This document shows, piece by piece, positions 1 through 10,430 of a DNA stretch of 64,000 bases. The first letter of the stretch is position 1, and every line of letters starts with the position of its first letter. Source of the DNA: Laburnicola sp. R22_1 (Eukaryota; Ascomycota; Dothideomycetes; Pleosporales; Didymosphaeriaceae). A program made the position numbers and the translations under genes. Where the stretch lies: the NCBI GenBank assembly GCA_014281115.1, contig JACONQ010000020.1, positions 1,054,001 to 1,118,000 on the forward strand. Direction: 5' to 3'. The notes under the pieces were generated by a model. It saw nothing but the letters and a program-made list of their open reading frames with translations, searched no databases and was not told the DNA's origin.

Positions 1-3000
1 AGTAGACAAAGAGCATGCCGTTCGGATTTTGCTGTTTGGAGCGCAAGCTTGATTCGGACATAGTAGTTTACAGTGTAAGTTTCCAGCTCCTCACGCCCAC
101 CACATGGATACCATTTTTGCTTAATTTTGGTCGTCCAACGCTATAATTTCTTTTCGGAGAACAGAGGGCGTTCGAATACACATAGAGTATGCTGGCCATC
201 GGTACCATTATTCTTTCTTTCGGAAGCGCAAGCTCAGTCCAGACATACGTTTGTCTGCGATGAAATTTTTGACTGCCGTCTCCTCTAACATAACAAGTGG
301 TAAAATAAGTTTTTAATTCCCAGGCGTCTGATAATGAAGCAACAAAGCGAGGATGCTGCTTTCTTTTGAAATTGTGACCTCAAACCACGCGTACTGGCTT
401 CCCGAGCGTGTTTTTTTGTCACTTTTGTCTCTCCAAAGATTGGATCCACGGCATTAGGCATTAATACTTGTTATACCAAGCCTTCGTGCACACAAGAAAC
501 ATACTGGTCATACTCTTTCCTTTTAATGTGCAGGTTTGATCGAGACATTTGCAATTATCTCGTTTCTTTTAAGTCTCCTCTGCGTCCACATAAGATGTCA
601 TCGATGAAATTTTCATTGCTCTTGGTAATACCACGTCTGGTTGCGGTATATTTTAGATTGCGCTGTAGTGGGTGTAATTTTATAAGAGGATGAGCATCGG
701 AGCATCAAAGACATGTATTTCACATTGGGTATTGCTTTGTTTGCCTTGGAAACTCACCCATATCTAGCAACCGCGTGGGTTCCGCGAATAACCAGTCTAA
801 AGAAGTAGACAGGCAGTGTCTGGCCTCCTAGATAGGTACGTCCCAATATTTGGCGCTCGCGATTATCGGTGTCCGGCTGATCCACCATCACCCCGACCCG
901 GCAGTTATACTGCAAGTTGTATCCGGTTCCGAAAACAAGCGCAGACGCGAACAGGGCTCGGTTACGCGTCTGCGGATCGTTCCACTTATGCTGGACACGG
1001 CTTCGCTGGACAACAAGCTCAACCCAAACATACTACCTTTCTCTCATTGCTTTCGACTCCTCTGCCTCCAACATTAACTCATCAGCATTGTTTTTGCTTT
1101 TCCCAAGCACGACCATAGTGTTAGTCTTTATAGTTATTTAACTCTCCCCTCTCACTTCAACATTCGGACCAACGCGGCTGTTTTTTTGGTTTCGAAGTAT
1201 CAGTAGCATACTTTTTCGTCCTGTTCAATTATGCTACGCTCGAGAATGTGCGTTGGGTTTTAAGCGCGGTATACACACAAGATGGATAAGTACCTATAAG
1301 GTATATGCATTGGTACATGTTTGGTCTTGCCCGAACTCGAGTACGATTTTATTAGGTTGGATAGCTAGTTCTAACTCCTAAGCTCGCTGCAAATTGGTTT
1401 TAGTATTTACAAGTGAGGATTTTAAGTGTGTGAGGCGTTAATTCCGAGAGCGAATAGGACACATACGTTCTCCTATGATATATTTTGTGAGTCCAAGACT
1501 CCGATCTGCATGCAGAATTTAGGCACACTGTTCAGTGCTGTTCGTCCTTTTCTTGTTGTATTTTGTTAAATTCCGCTACAGAACATTTGAGAAATGTGAT
1601 GCGTTGATTGCAAGAGCGGAACACATAACTGAGATCGGGCCCGGATTTCGCACATTTGCGTTTTGGATTTGGACTTTGACGCAAAACCGACAGCTTTTGT
1701 AGATTAACTTAGCTTGGGTAAACGCTTCCGCGCCATTCTTATAATTCTTCTTCTTCTTATTTGATTGGTATTTGCCGCAGAGCTCGCCCATGTTTGGTAA
1801 GAATTCCACATTTTAGACTTAGAGACATAAATGGGGACGAAGCTTTTTTTTGGTAGAAGTAGCTCTCGTCATAGTGTAACTGGCCAAGTACTTTTAACCA
1901 CGTCCCAGCTAAGTACAGAATCTTTTTTCCGAAGAGAAGAGCGCGCAGGCATAAAGAAGTAGCGAAGTGATTTTACCGAGTGAGACTTGCTCCCGCGCCA
2001 TTCCTCTGTTCTCTCTTCTCTTTGTAACCTTCCACAGAGCGCCCGCATGGCTCATAAACTTCCTGATTTGAGTTCTAATGGACATCAGCTAAAAATATTG
2101 CTTTTTTTCAACAGAAGAAGCTCTGCCTATGGCTTGAGTGTAGGGGTGTCTCGCTGAGTCCAGGCATAGGCTTCTTGGTTAATTTTTTCGAGAGAAGAGA
2201 GAACGTTGAGGTTTTGTGATGTTTTCAGATTGACTGAGAGTTGCCAAATAATATGCTTAAGCTGATTTAGATGGCACATAACGACGTGGTGCAGTTTTTT
2301 ATCTGCACATATGCGATTTTTAGGAAGCTTTTGCAGCTCGTAGGGGTTAGATTAAAGCGTCCCCCGCCCATGAAATTGTGTTTTAAAGTCTTTGGAAGCT
2401 CACTCCGTCCTCAAACTCATCCTTATTTTTAGAGACATAACACAGTGGGAAACCTCAGAACCCCTCGAAGATTCTTTTAATGGTAAGCTAAAGAAGTGTA
2501 TGTGGAAGAAGGAATAGAGATGTTAATGTATTAAGTTTGGATTGGAAGCAGCTCTATGGGTGCTTTATTCTCAACATTCTTTCCTTTTAGACTGACATGT
2601 TACGTTTCACAATGTTGTTCTTTGTGGAAGCCTGATACTGACCGAGTGGACGGAGTTGTTTTAAATTATAACCTCTTTTAGTAGCAAGACGGGTGGCGTG
2701 TGTGGAAAAAAAGGGACTTTGACGTATATCAGCGACGCAGACAGAGGACATTTCTTACTACATTAATCTTTTAAGCGGTAGCAGAGAGGCTGAGCATAGA
2801 CATCTACATCTGCATTTTTAAACGCTTGTGTCCGAATCGTAAAGAATTGTAGTAATCAAGCACACGGCACGCGATCGAGGCTTCTATAGCTAAGTCGATG
2901 CACTTGGTTCTTTTTAGTGCCCGCGAGGAAGTCAGAACTACCCAACCCGAATGGTACAAATTATGCCAGAATAGGAATACCAAGCATAAGTGAATTCGGA

Positions 3001-5123
3001 GAGTTTTTAGACTCCTAGAGATTGCGAAGAGTTGAAGTGATCGAGTTTAGGCTCGCAGAAGCGGATTTTATATGCGGCTGAGGGTGGAATCAACCCTCCT
3101 TCTCATTGCTATTAGTAGCTTCCCATGGAGTGCGGCGGAGAGCAGAGAATGGGTCCCTCTAGGCGAGTCGGTTGATCCACAGAGGCTGGAGATAGTTTTT
3201 GTTACTTGTTACTTATGTAGAGGTGCTTAGGTGAATATATTTCATAGAAGTTAACTCTTAGCTTTTGCTACCATTTAAGAAGCATTCGGACAAACAACTG
3301 CAGCAAAAAGGTAGACTAAATCGGAGAATTTAGGTTTAGATCGTGTTAGAAGCATTGTGGTAACATCTGCTGTGGTTAATAAGGTTTAGTGACACGAGGA
3401 TGCATTGCAACATTATGTTCAAGCTCTTCTCATAGCAATTAACGGACGAATTTTAATTCAATAGGCTTTAGAAATAAGCTGACATGGGCGGTGGGAAACG
3501 GCCTTTGGAACGGCTAAATAAACCCATAACGCAGCTCAAAGATCTAAACATACATTCGCTTCTTTTATTTTTCTTTAAGTATTATAGCCTATTCTGTAAA
3601 AAATTTATAGAATACAAACGAAGGAGGGCTTTGAATACGGTGAAGAAAGAAGACTTTTTAAGGAGAGTTGCTAAACAATAAAATGCCCATGACCCTTGCC
3701 ACTATAATAAGCTTGCACTATCGCTTAATGTTAATAGTAAAAGATATTGTCACATCGAGGAATTGGAACACGTTTTATAATATGCATGGATAGCTCTTCG
3801 AAAGTCCACGCATGATAGTGGTATCCATTATTTTTTTTGACAATTCCACGACATTATTAGGATTTTTAATAATTAGAAGTCCTAGAAATAACCTTGTGAA
3901 TATTAGAACTGCACAGGAGAAACTTTTATACTTTGAGAAAAAGACGCTAAGCTAATAACAAGTAAGCAAGATTGATTTGTACTATTTGCAGTCTTACTCA
4001 ACACCTTACAGTCGAGTCGATTTTTCTACGAAAAAGGTAGCACAGCCTTTTTCGGACAAAAATTACTACGTAACCGTTGGGGTCGAGTAACCTTGGCAGC
4101 TTTTTATCTTAAATAGTTGCCCGTTACCTCGAAGGATCACACACAACAATTGATAGAATAAATCTTTGGGCATCTCTGACTTTTCTCCTGCCCATTGTGG
4201 GGTGATAGGGTGTAATTAGGATTTACTCGAGCTTTGTTAAGTTCTGTAAAGCGAATTAGATATCAAGAATTAGATTGATTTTGGGTTAATTTTCCAAGGG
4301 TTGAATTAATGCTGTTGCGCTTATTAACACTAATTCATCATATTGGGAAGAAAAAGGGTAAATTCCGAGAGTTTGCTATCCGGAGGATTGAGACCAACAC
4401 CCAAAATGACATCAATTCAGTCCTTCGGACTTTGTTGCTGTCTTGCGCATTAGTGATTTGTCTAAGCGTATTAAGCACTAATGTGTCGCTGAAGATAAGC
4501 TTAGATTAGTGCATAATGTACAAGTAGACGGCTTATTGTTTCTTGTGCAAAATCTGTACAGCTTTCCATAACAGCGTTATACCGTGTACCGAGAGTGCGC
4601 GAAGTCTTCTTTCACATAGTGCAAAATCTGTAAATAGGATCTATGAGTCTTTCTTCTAGAAGATCTTTCTGTGCTATGTAGTTTAAGGTACTCACTAGAT
4701 CAGCATGAGTTATTGTAAATTGCTAACGGTACGGAAACTTAAGTAGTTAGAGGCAGAAAACAAAGCCCAAGACAAGTCTCACTACAACAATGTCGGTTCA
4801 CTGGAGCACCTAAAGCCCTACCTATGGTTTCGTGCTACGAAGCACAATCACCACATTTTTAGTATGGAAATTTATTTGACAAAGTTAACCTATAGAGAAA
4901 ACGTGTTGTGTTAAGTTAGTGTAAAGCGAAATTTGAGGCCAACAACAGTTCCTGTGGTATTTGACGAAGTTCCAACCAAGCGTCCTTATGGTAGTGCGTC
5001 CCTAAAACTTGATAACGCCCCGGATATTGGTACTTCTACTATTCACGTCTCTTAATTTATAGTTATAATATTAGAACGCTTATTCGCACATCCCAGCAAT
5101 TTCGCTCACAGTCATTCTCTAAT
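1..5123. other. AT-richer gene-poor stretch
   Basis: No open frame here is long or protein-like. The base composition is visibly richer in A and T than the gene-dense part of the window, with many short T runs. Loosely similar passages recur, for example AGCGCAAGCT followed by GACATA near 40-60 and again near 226-246, and TCTCCTCTGC-like passages near 280, 575 and 1055, which suggests very old diverged repeats. There is no telomere repeat. I see nothing that supports a gene, apart from the short repeat described at 4545-4632. Confidence 0.5.
4545..4632 (+). repeat. ~60 bp dispersed repeat, copy 1, flanked by 14 bp direct repeats
   Basis: The core (about 4559-4618) carries ACAGCGTTATACCGTGTAC and GTGCGCGAAGT and ends in CATAGTG. 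It matches 7536-7600 closely. It is bracketed by an exact direct repeat, GTGCAAAATCTGTA, at 4545-4558 and 4619-4632, as expected of a target-site duplication made on insertion. No terminal inverted repeats are obvious. Confidence 0.6.
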
Positions 5124-5300
5124 CTAGCAAGCAACTTCACCAGCGCCTTCTTCCCGCTTGCCAGAGTTCTGCCACCCACATGGCCCAGCAGCCTTGAAAC
5201 CAGCAACTCCACGAGCCTCGACAGCCGCTTTAGCATTAGGGGTCGGTGCCGCAAAGGCCACGGCGATGAAGCCGACAACAGCGACGAATGAGGTCTTCAT
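5124..5300 (-). CDS. small secreted peptide (58 aa) with Kex2-type site
   Basis: Single-exon frame of 58 residues. Residues 1-17 form a signal peptide (MKTSFVAVVGFIAVAFA) with probable cleavage just before the AP that follows. The mature part is short, rich in Ala and Gly, and has two cysteines (positions 41 and 58), a single tryptophan in CGWQNSG, and a Lys-Arg pair (49-50), the classical Kex2 processing site, followed by an acidic EEGAG tail. A good TATA box lies about 95 bp upstream on the same strand. I do not recognise the family. Candidates are an effector-like secreted peptide or a ribosomally made natural-product precursor, the latter because a UstYa-family gene lies divergently 615 bp away. 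The frame and signal peptide are seen directly; the role is inference. An alternative splice that extends the C terminus cannot be excluded. Confidence 0.6.
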   Translation of the reverse strand: MKTSFVAVVGFIAVAFAAPTPNAKAAVEARGVAGFKAAGPCGWQNSGKREEGAGEVAC

Positions 5301-5392
5301 GGTGATGCGGGTTCGGACGTCGAGGTTAGAAGAATGGGATGAGTGTGGAATGATGAACTTGTGGTTGACTTTTAAAGCGGTTGTTAACTGTT

Positions 5393-5405
5393 CTTTATAT
5401 ACGCC
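5393..5405 (-). promoter_or_regulatory. TATA box of the small secreted peptide gene
   Basis: On the minus strand the sequence reads GGCGTATATAAAG, a strong TATA element about 93-105 bp upstream of the ATG at 5300. That spacing suits a fungal core promoter with a short leader. Confidence 0.55.
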
Positions 5406-5915
5406 GATGAGCGATTGCTAGCGGTTATGCTACTTCATACTCGGTGTTATCTTGACCTTCAGTTTTCGATCAACTAACCATTCGTACGATACATACGTTC
5501 CTTTGATACGGGCGGGGCTTTGAGGTACGACTCACTTCACTATCTCTGTTCTCCTCCTACCGTTGGCTCGATTTTGAAAGCCCGTTCCGTTCCAAGCCAC
5601 ATGTATCATTCAGGGGATACTTAGTTAATATTCTATAATGCCATACAACGCCCACCTGCCTTTTGGGCGTCGCTTGCGATGGTCGCCGGCCAGGTTATGG
5701 CGGCCTAATCGTCCGAGATACGTAAGCTTCTGTACCGAGCGTGAATCAGGCTGCAAAAGGAAGGTGGATCCATTCCTACCAACATCAAGCCTGGACAAGG
5801 CGGGGCCATTAGGCACTATTGAGGCTTCGATCAGCCTCAAGTTCTGGTTGTACGGAAGTCATGTGAGAGTTTGACCTCTGTTGCTGTTGTCCTACACTTT
5901 CAGATCCAAGCTGCC

Positions 5916-6894
5916 ATGGAGTGGAATCTTGCGGAGAGAGAGCACAGTTTGGACTTTGAAAGTGATGGAGATACGTCTTTTGGGAGCGACCTGCGTCTGA
6001 GAGACCATGAAAACTTTGAAAAAGACGGGCTGATAGCCAGCTCACCAGATGAGCTATCCCAGCGCTCTCCGAGAGAATCCTGGTACGGGTCGAAATCTGT
6101 CCACGTCTGGGTAACAATGTTTCTGTGTTCTTTCGCGATAAACGTCGTACTTCTCGGAGCTCTCTTGGTCACCATCGCACGAACTCGCTCTCGGCTTCCG
6201 CCTTGGCCTCTTGATGTCTACTGTAAGTGCATGTTTGTGACCCTCGGCGTCGTACTGACATTCTTGTAGCACCAGTAGACGAGGCAATCTCATATGAAAC
6301 CAGGGTGTTTGATGACGATTTTCATGCACGGGAAGTGACATACTATCTCGCCCTTTCTCGAGCTCCAAGTATTGACCGCTCAAGCACAAAGTACGCGGGC
6401 ACGGGTGCCGATGCCGATTTGGCGTGGGAAGCCCTATATGACGGTAAGCAACCTCACGCCAGCCTGGAGACCGCAACTCACACCATCGAGGCCTTTTATA
6501 TTTGAATATTCCCACAGCACAAGAGATGCTTCTTCCGAACGCTACTTCCCCTCATCCGCAAGCACCGGAGCTTTCTTTGGTCAGCATCGACGTCTCTCAC
6601 CAACTCCATTGCCTTGACCACGTTCGGAGGTCTCGGTACCCTGGAGTATACAATGCTACGACCGAGGAAGGCTGGCGTACCCACACGGAGCATTGTCTCG
6701 ACGGCTTGAGACAAAATTTGATGTGTAGCGCAGATATTAGTACGATATTTTTCCAGTGGGACGAGGGCAAGAGATGGACGCTTCCGAATGCGCGAATTAC
6801 GCATACCCGTCGGAGCTGGGACAGGGTGAAGGAATGGGGAATGAAGAATAGGCTGAAAGTGAATTTTGATCCTAGAAAACGCGCAGGTATCTAA
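5916..6894 (+). CDS. UstYa-family (DUF3328) oxidase-like protein
   Basis: Three exons: 5916-6222, 6270-6443 and 6518-6894 (introns of 47 and 74 bp), giving 285 aa. A hydrophilic N terminus is followed by one membrane segment (about residues 62-88), then the typical YSPVDEA..Y entry of DUF3328, an acidic-aromatic stretch, an AWEALYD block, and the two signature HxxHC motifs: HQLHC at 188-192 and HTEHC at 216-220, the latter leading into LDGLRQNLMC. Proteins of this family (UstYa/UstYb, and homologues in cyclochlorotine and phomopsin clusters) carry out oxidative cyclisation or tailoring of peptide natural products; the histidine and cysteine residues are thought to be catalytic. The gene is transcribed away from the small secreted peptide gene. 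No tyrosinase, P450, peptidase or second DUF3328 gene follows, so any cluster would be minimal or decayed. The family call is strong; the pathway is unknown. Confidence 0.88.
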
Positions 6895-6939
6895 CCAATT
6901 TTCCAAGAACAAGCACAACTAAATGTAGCAAACATAAGC

Positions 6940-7190
6940 CTACTCATCATCAGGACGCTCCTCATCGCCCAAATCAAGCTCCGTCTCGTCACGCTCAGCC
7001 TCTATTTCGGTGGCCGTTATCCCCGCTGCCTCACGCTCCCTCTTCCTCTATTTTTATTTCTCTCTCCTCGCTTCTAATTCCTTGATGTAGCTCTCAGTCG
7101 CCTGCCTAGCCTGCTCCATCTGACGGTATATTAGCAATTCTGCGGTTGATAGATCGGGTTGTTGCCGCTCACATGATATTTGGTCTTGTT
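6940..7190 (-). pseudogene. decayed coding fragment, probably transposon-derived, RIP-like stops
   Basis: On the minus strand a charged, helix-like frame runs through STAELLIYRQMEQARQ and EAERDETELDLGDE and ends at a stop at 6940. It is interrupted by TAA and TAG at about 7048-7056. Both stops fit C-to-T change of glutamine codons in a Lys/Arg/Gln-rich stretch. The DNA on the far side (7190-7500) is very AT-rich. A charged C-terminal tail of this kind is common in fungal DNA-transposon proteins, but I cannot name the family. Reading: remnant of a RIP-mutated element. Confidence 0.5.
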
Positions 7191-7512
7191 ACCTCAAAGT
7201 GCTTAACATATGTTTGATTTTACTTTTTAAGCTAAATAGTTTAATTTTAATACTAAACCTATAATAGAACTAGATAAAGCAGTAATACATACCTTTTTTA
7301 TAATAAACCTATAAAAAACAATAGTAGTAATAAATCTAGTAACCTCATTATTGTCATGGTTGGTTTCTAGCCGTGAAGCTATTAGTGCCACACAATGCAT
7401 GTTCGAATTTGCTGTAGCCTCATTCACTTCAGGATTATTGTCGTGACAGTAACTATGAACTCATAGTTAGAATTTCGCGTTCTATTAGCCCATAATTACT
7501 AACAGCAAAGTT
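7191..7512. other. AT-rich degenerate DNA
   Basis: Very AT-rich sequence rich in TAATA and TTTAAT tracts with no usable frame. It probably belongs to the same decayed element as the fragment at 6940-7190. Confidence 0.5.
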
Positions 7513-7606
7513 AGTGATTCTAATTCTAGCACCCCTACAGCTTTATCTCACAGCGTTATACCGTGTACGGAACGTGCGCGAAGTATTCTTCATGATAGTG
7601 ATTCTA
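7513..7606 (+). repeat. ~60 bp dispersed repeat, copy 2, flanked by 10 bp direct repeats
   Basis: The core (about 7536-7600) matches copy 1 at 4557-4620: TACAGCTTT, then CAGCGTTATACCGTGTAC, GTGCGCGAAGT and ATAGTG. A different direct repeat, AGTGATTCTA, brackets it at 7513-7522 and 7597-7606. Two copies with different flanking duplications suggest independent insertions. Confidence 0.55.
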
Positions 7607-7832
7607 AGGAGCAAGTCTTCCGCCTTCACTTTTGTCTCAGTTTCCGCCTACTGTCCAGGCGTTTCCCGCCTTCACATTTGTTCCAGCTTCAGCCTACAGT
7701 CCCACCGCGTCGCCTTCACCTTCGTTACAGCTTTAGGCTATGATCCCATCGTCATTGAGCTTCAGTTCGCCGCAGCAAAAAGCGCAAGCTACACCTACGA
7801 ACGAGGCCTGTTCTACAATCGAGTCATAAACT

Positions 7833-8460
7833 ATGGTAAAAACACATCCTAACAATCGGCATTTGGTTTAAGCTGACAGTCATACAGGCCTCAGAAGACA
7901 AGAAGGCACTCAAGGAATGGAAGGAGAGTGAATATGAGAAGGAAGATGTAGCCTTAACTGTCCGCCCTGCCGGCCCCGACACGCTCGAAGAAGATAATGA
8001 AGCTTTCTACGCCCGAGACTGCATTCTCACTAAGATCGAAAAGAATCACATCGGCCAACAACTTCAACGACTCTACAATATGAAGGAGCCAGTCCCTCCA
8101 AAGGTCATCGACGACATGCGGTCTTTTATGAAGGGGAGCCACTGGAAGCAACCGCCATGGGAATCGTCCGCATGGATCCGATATCTACAGGACTCAAATC
8201 AGCAGGTATTGGAGCCGTTGCATTCACGCAAACCTCAACCGAAGCAGCGTCCACCAATCTTTTCCACCCGAAGCCCAGAGTTGGACGCGCAGTTGGTTGA
8301 ATGGCGTCGTAACATCGAGAAGTGGAGCGGACCTGAGGCCCTCGCTGATACTACATCCTGGAGGTCTCCAGCTTCTCCAGAGCTAATTGCCTTTCTCGAA
8401 AAATCGCGTCAGAACCTCATAAAGTGGGGCTTGCTAGACGAGAGTGCTTCTTCCTCATGA
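7833..8460 (+). CDS. hypothetical protein, ATG separated from the body by an intron
   Basis: Best model: the start codon is 7833-7835, immediately followed by an intron 7836-7887 (donor GTAAAA, branch site GCTGAC, acceptor CATACAG), then one exon 7888-8460; 191 aa. The protein is hydrophilic. It begins MASEDKKALKEWKESEYEKE and has several Trp/Pro-containing segments (WKQPPW, WIRYL, WRRNIEKWSG) and an acidic/Ser tail; no membrane segment or known motif is visible. A stop codon lies in frame just before the proposed ATG, which supports starting there. I do not recognise the family. The downstream exon looks coding; the one-codon first exon is inference, and a longer first exon upstream in another frame is possible. 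Confidence 0.45.
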
Positions 8461-8834
8461 TTACGACCTGTTAAGGCATCCTGGTGGGCTGATCGGATCA
8501 CTGGTTGGGTAGGTGACGAGATTGATCATATTCACGTCTTTGGTTTCAGTAGGGTAGCTTGCAAATGCAGTAACACGACTCAGGCATATATTGATTATGG
8601 AAAATGTGACTTTCAAGCTGGTGAAGAACATTAAAATTCGAACGCTACTATTGATAACAAACAACACTTGGCTAAATTGATGACAATTTTGGTCGCTGTA
8701 GATATCACCGTCGTTGAATATGTACGAGGTCTACCTGCAACCCTTCCTTTTGTGACCGTGTCAGCTGGGGTGCGGATTTATTTGACAAATCAGCCAGACG
8801 TCTGAAAATTAGAGCAAACCTACGGCCAACGAGG
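8461..8834. other. intergenic, nothing recognised
   Basis: Mixed-composition spacer with no convincing frame, repeat or RNA gene. Confidence 0.4.
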
Positions 8835-9263
8835 CGTTCGAAATCAACGGATCAGGGAACGCAGTCACTGCTCGCCATCTTGAGGGCCCCTTCCAGGACC
8901 TCCAATCTCACTCGTTACCAAGGATTGCTTAGCTCTCTTGGAATATCCGTATACTCATGTACTCAAAACCAACGATACCGACCTCTCAGAACAGATCGAG
9001 CCGTTGAAAACGTTGGTGGTTATGCTGCTGGAGTGTCAGCGACGGCTGCGACCGACGAGCTGCTGCGGCTGGAGATGAACACCTTCGTCCCCGGGAAGAA
9101 CATCCCAGGCGCACTTCAGCCTATCTTTGAACGATTAACGGTGCCGGTCGACCCAAGCTTGGAAAACAATGTTGACCAGGATGCTGTGTTCGAGGAAGGC
9201 ATGATCATCGACAATGCCATTGAAAGGTTGATGACCCGATGGTCGAGGCTCGACGAAGGATGA
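8835..9263 (+). pseudogene. frame-shifted coding remnant of unknown family
   Basis: Protein-like sequence moves through three frames: first RHLEGPFQDLQSHS, then LALLEYPYTHVLKTNDTDL..EPLKTLVVMLLECQRRLR, then ELLRLEMNTFVPGKNIPG..IDNAIERLMTRWSRLDEG before the stop at 9263. No plausible short introns join these pieces, and the last frame has no ATG before residue-like content begins. This looks like a gene broken by small indels. I do not know the family. It could alternatively be an intact gene with unusual introns. Confidence 0.3.
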
Positions 9264-9871
9264 TGCCTCCGCACTCCGAGTCTCTCGCTGGTCTCACTGT
9301 GCGAGACAGTTTGCGCGCCGCACTGACTTCACTCCGCATAAACGTGCCTTGACACCGCCCAGGATACAACTTATATTTATAGTCTAGTTAATATAGCTAG
9401 AAGTAACTCCTAGTAGTGTCAAATCAAAAGTATAACCGCATTTGTTATAATGCCACCGTCAGAGTGCATACGTGCTAGAAAGGTCGCACTGAAAAGTAAT
9501 AGGAAGGCATTCGCTACGATTACGTCAGCAAGATCAAACTTAGCACACACAAATAAAGGTTCGACGCTTGCTTTCTCCCTCTCACTGTAGAAGTTGCGTC
9601 TGGATCTGAACGAGTAACATGTTGTTGAAATAAAAGGCTCTCTGGTCTGCGCGCATCCGATCGTCAACAAATTCTTGTGGGTAAGACAACGCCTCCTAAT
9701 TCGGCCCCGAGATATTCCGAGCGACCTCCCCACACAAACCCCTCTTCTCCGATTTGTAATCTAGTCTGCATGCAGTATGGCTCCAGAATATGCCACGTGA
9801 ATTCTTGCGCTCGCTTGTGTGTTTTAGTCTCTATATATAATGAAGTTTTAAAAACTTTCATAAATCAAGAG
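9264..9871. other. intergenic, nothing recognised
   Basis: Spacer upstream of the tRNA with weak AT bias. Open frames are short and compositionally random on both strands. Confidence 0.4.
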
Positions 9872-9963
9872 AGTTCTATGGTCTAGTGGTATGACGTTCG
9901 CCTCACATTAATACACTTAATGCTGTGCGCGACAGGTCCCGGGTTCGATCCCCGGTGGAACTA
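9872..9963 (+). tRNA. tRNA-Val(CAC) with a 20 nt intron
   Basis: A complete cloverleaf can be folded. The acceptor stem AGTTCTA pairs with TGGAACT in all seven pairs and leaves discriminator A. U8 is present. The D arm contains GTCTAGTGGTATGAC. The anticodon loop is CTCACA, giving anticodon CAC (valine). The T arm is CCGGG-TTCGATC-CCCGG. The canonical intron position after base 37 holds 20 extra bases (9908-9927), ending in GTG, which can pair with the anticodon as tRNA introns usually do. The anticodon stem has one mismatch (27-43). The layout matches yeast tRNA-Val(CAC) closely, and a T-run terminator follows. Confidence 0.88.
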
Positions 9964-9966
9964 ATC

Positions 9967-9974
9967 TTTTTTTT
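9967..9974 (+). terminator. RNA polymerase III T-run terminator
   Basis: Eight consecutive T residues start three bases after the tRNA 3' end, the normal Pol III termination signal. Confidence 0.8.
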
Positions 9975-10152
9975 GGTGATTTTTATGGGTTTTATAGATA
10001 TGATTGTGGGAAACACAGAATCTGTCGTCCTTTTTTTTGTTGACGACTCCACGCTATCTACCTGAGTTCGACTAGCAACTCTATCTGCTAAGTTTCCTGC
10101 CGTATGCTCTTAAAGTATACCCTAAGCAGGTGCTGTTAGAGTGACTAGTAGC

Positions 10153-10239
10153 TACAGTACTAGTCTAAAAATTTGAGTATAATGTGTTAGGATAAGCGAT
10201 GCAAGGCCAACTATACTAAAACTTTTGTCTAGTGGCTAG
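10153..10239 (+). repeat. miniature inverted-repeat element, copy 1 (87 bp)
   Basis: It starts TACAGTACTAGTCTAAAA and ends ACTTTTGTCTAGTGGCTA; the ends are imperfect inverted repeats of about 28 bp. The centre GTGTTAGGATAAGCGATGCA AGGCC is shared with the copies at 15630, 38836, 40690, 46629, 50393 and 57037. Both ends finish in TA, consistent with a TA target duplication. Confidence 0.65.
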
Positions 10240-10430
10240 AATAATAAAGGTACATGTGCGAAGCTTCAAGAGGTAAATTAATGGTCTTTATTATAGATCG
10301 ATAATATATGATATTGTGGCAATCTACATGCAGCCTCATGGTACATCACCCCAGACGAGTCCACAATATCCTATGTGATAGTCGTCTGTACGCGACGTTC
10401 AAATACCTCGAAGCGGGATGTGGGTAAGCC

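Noticed and set aside
1..200. Possible telomere or subtelomere end
   Set aside because: No TTAGGG or CCCTAA tandem array at either window end.
816..1141. Overlapping open frames of 74-100 codons on the plus strand
   Set aside because: Random composition, no splice logic, in gene-poor DNA; several overlap in different frames.
3484..3681. 65-codon frame starting MGGGKRPLERL
   Set aside because: AT-driven Lys/Phe composition and no supporting context.
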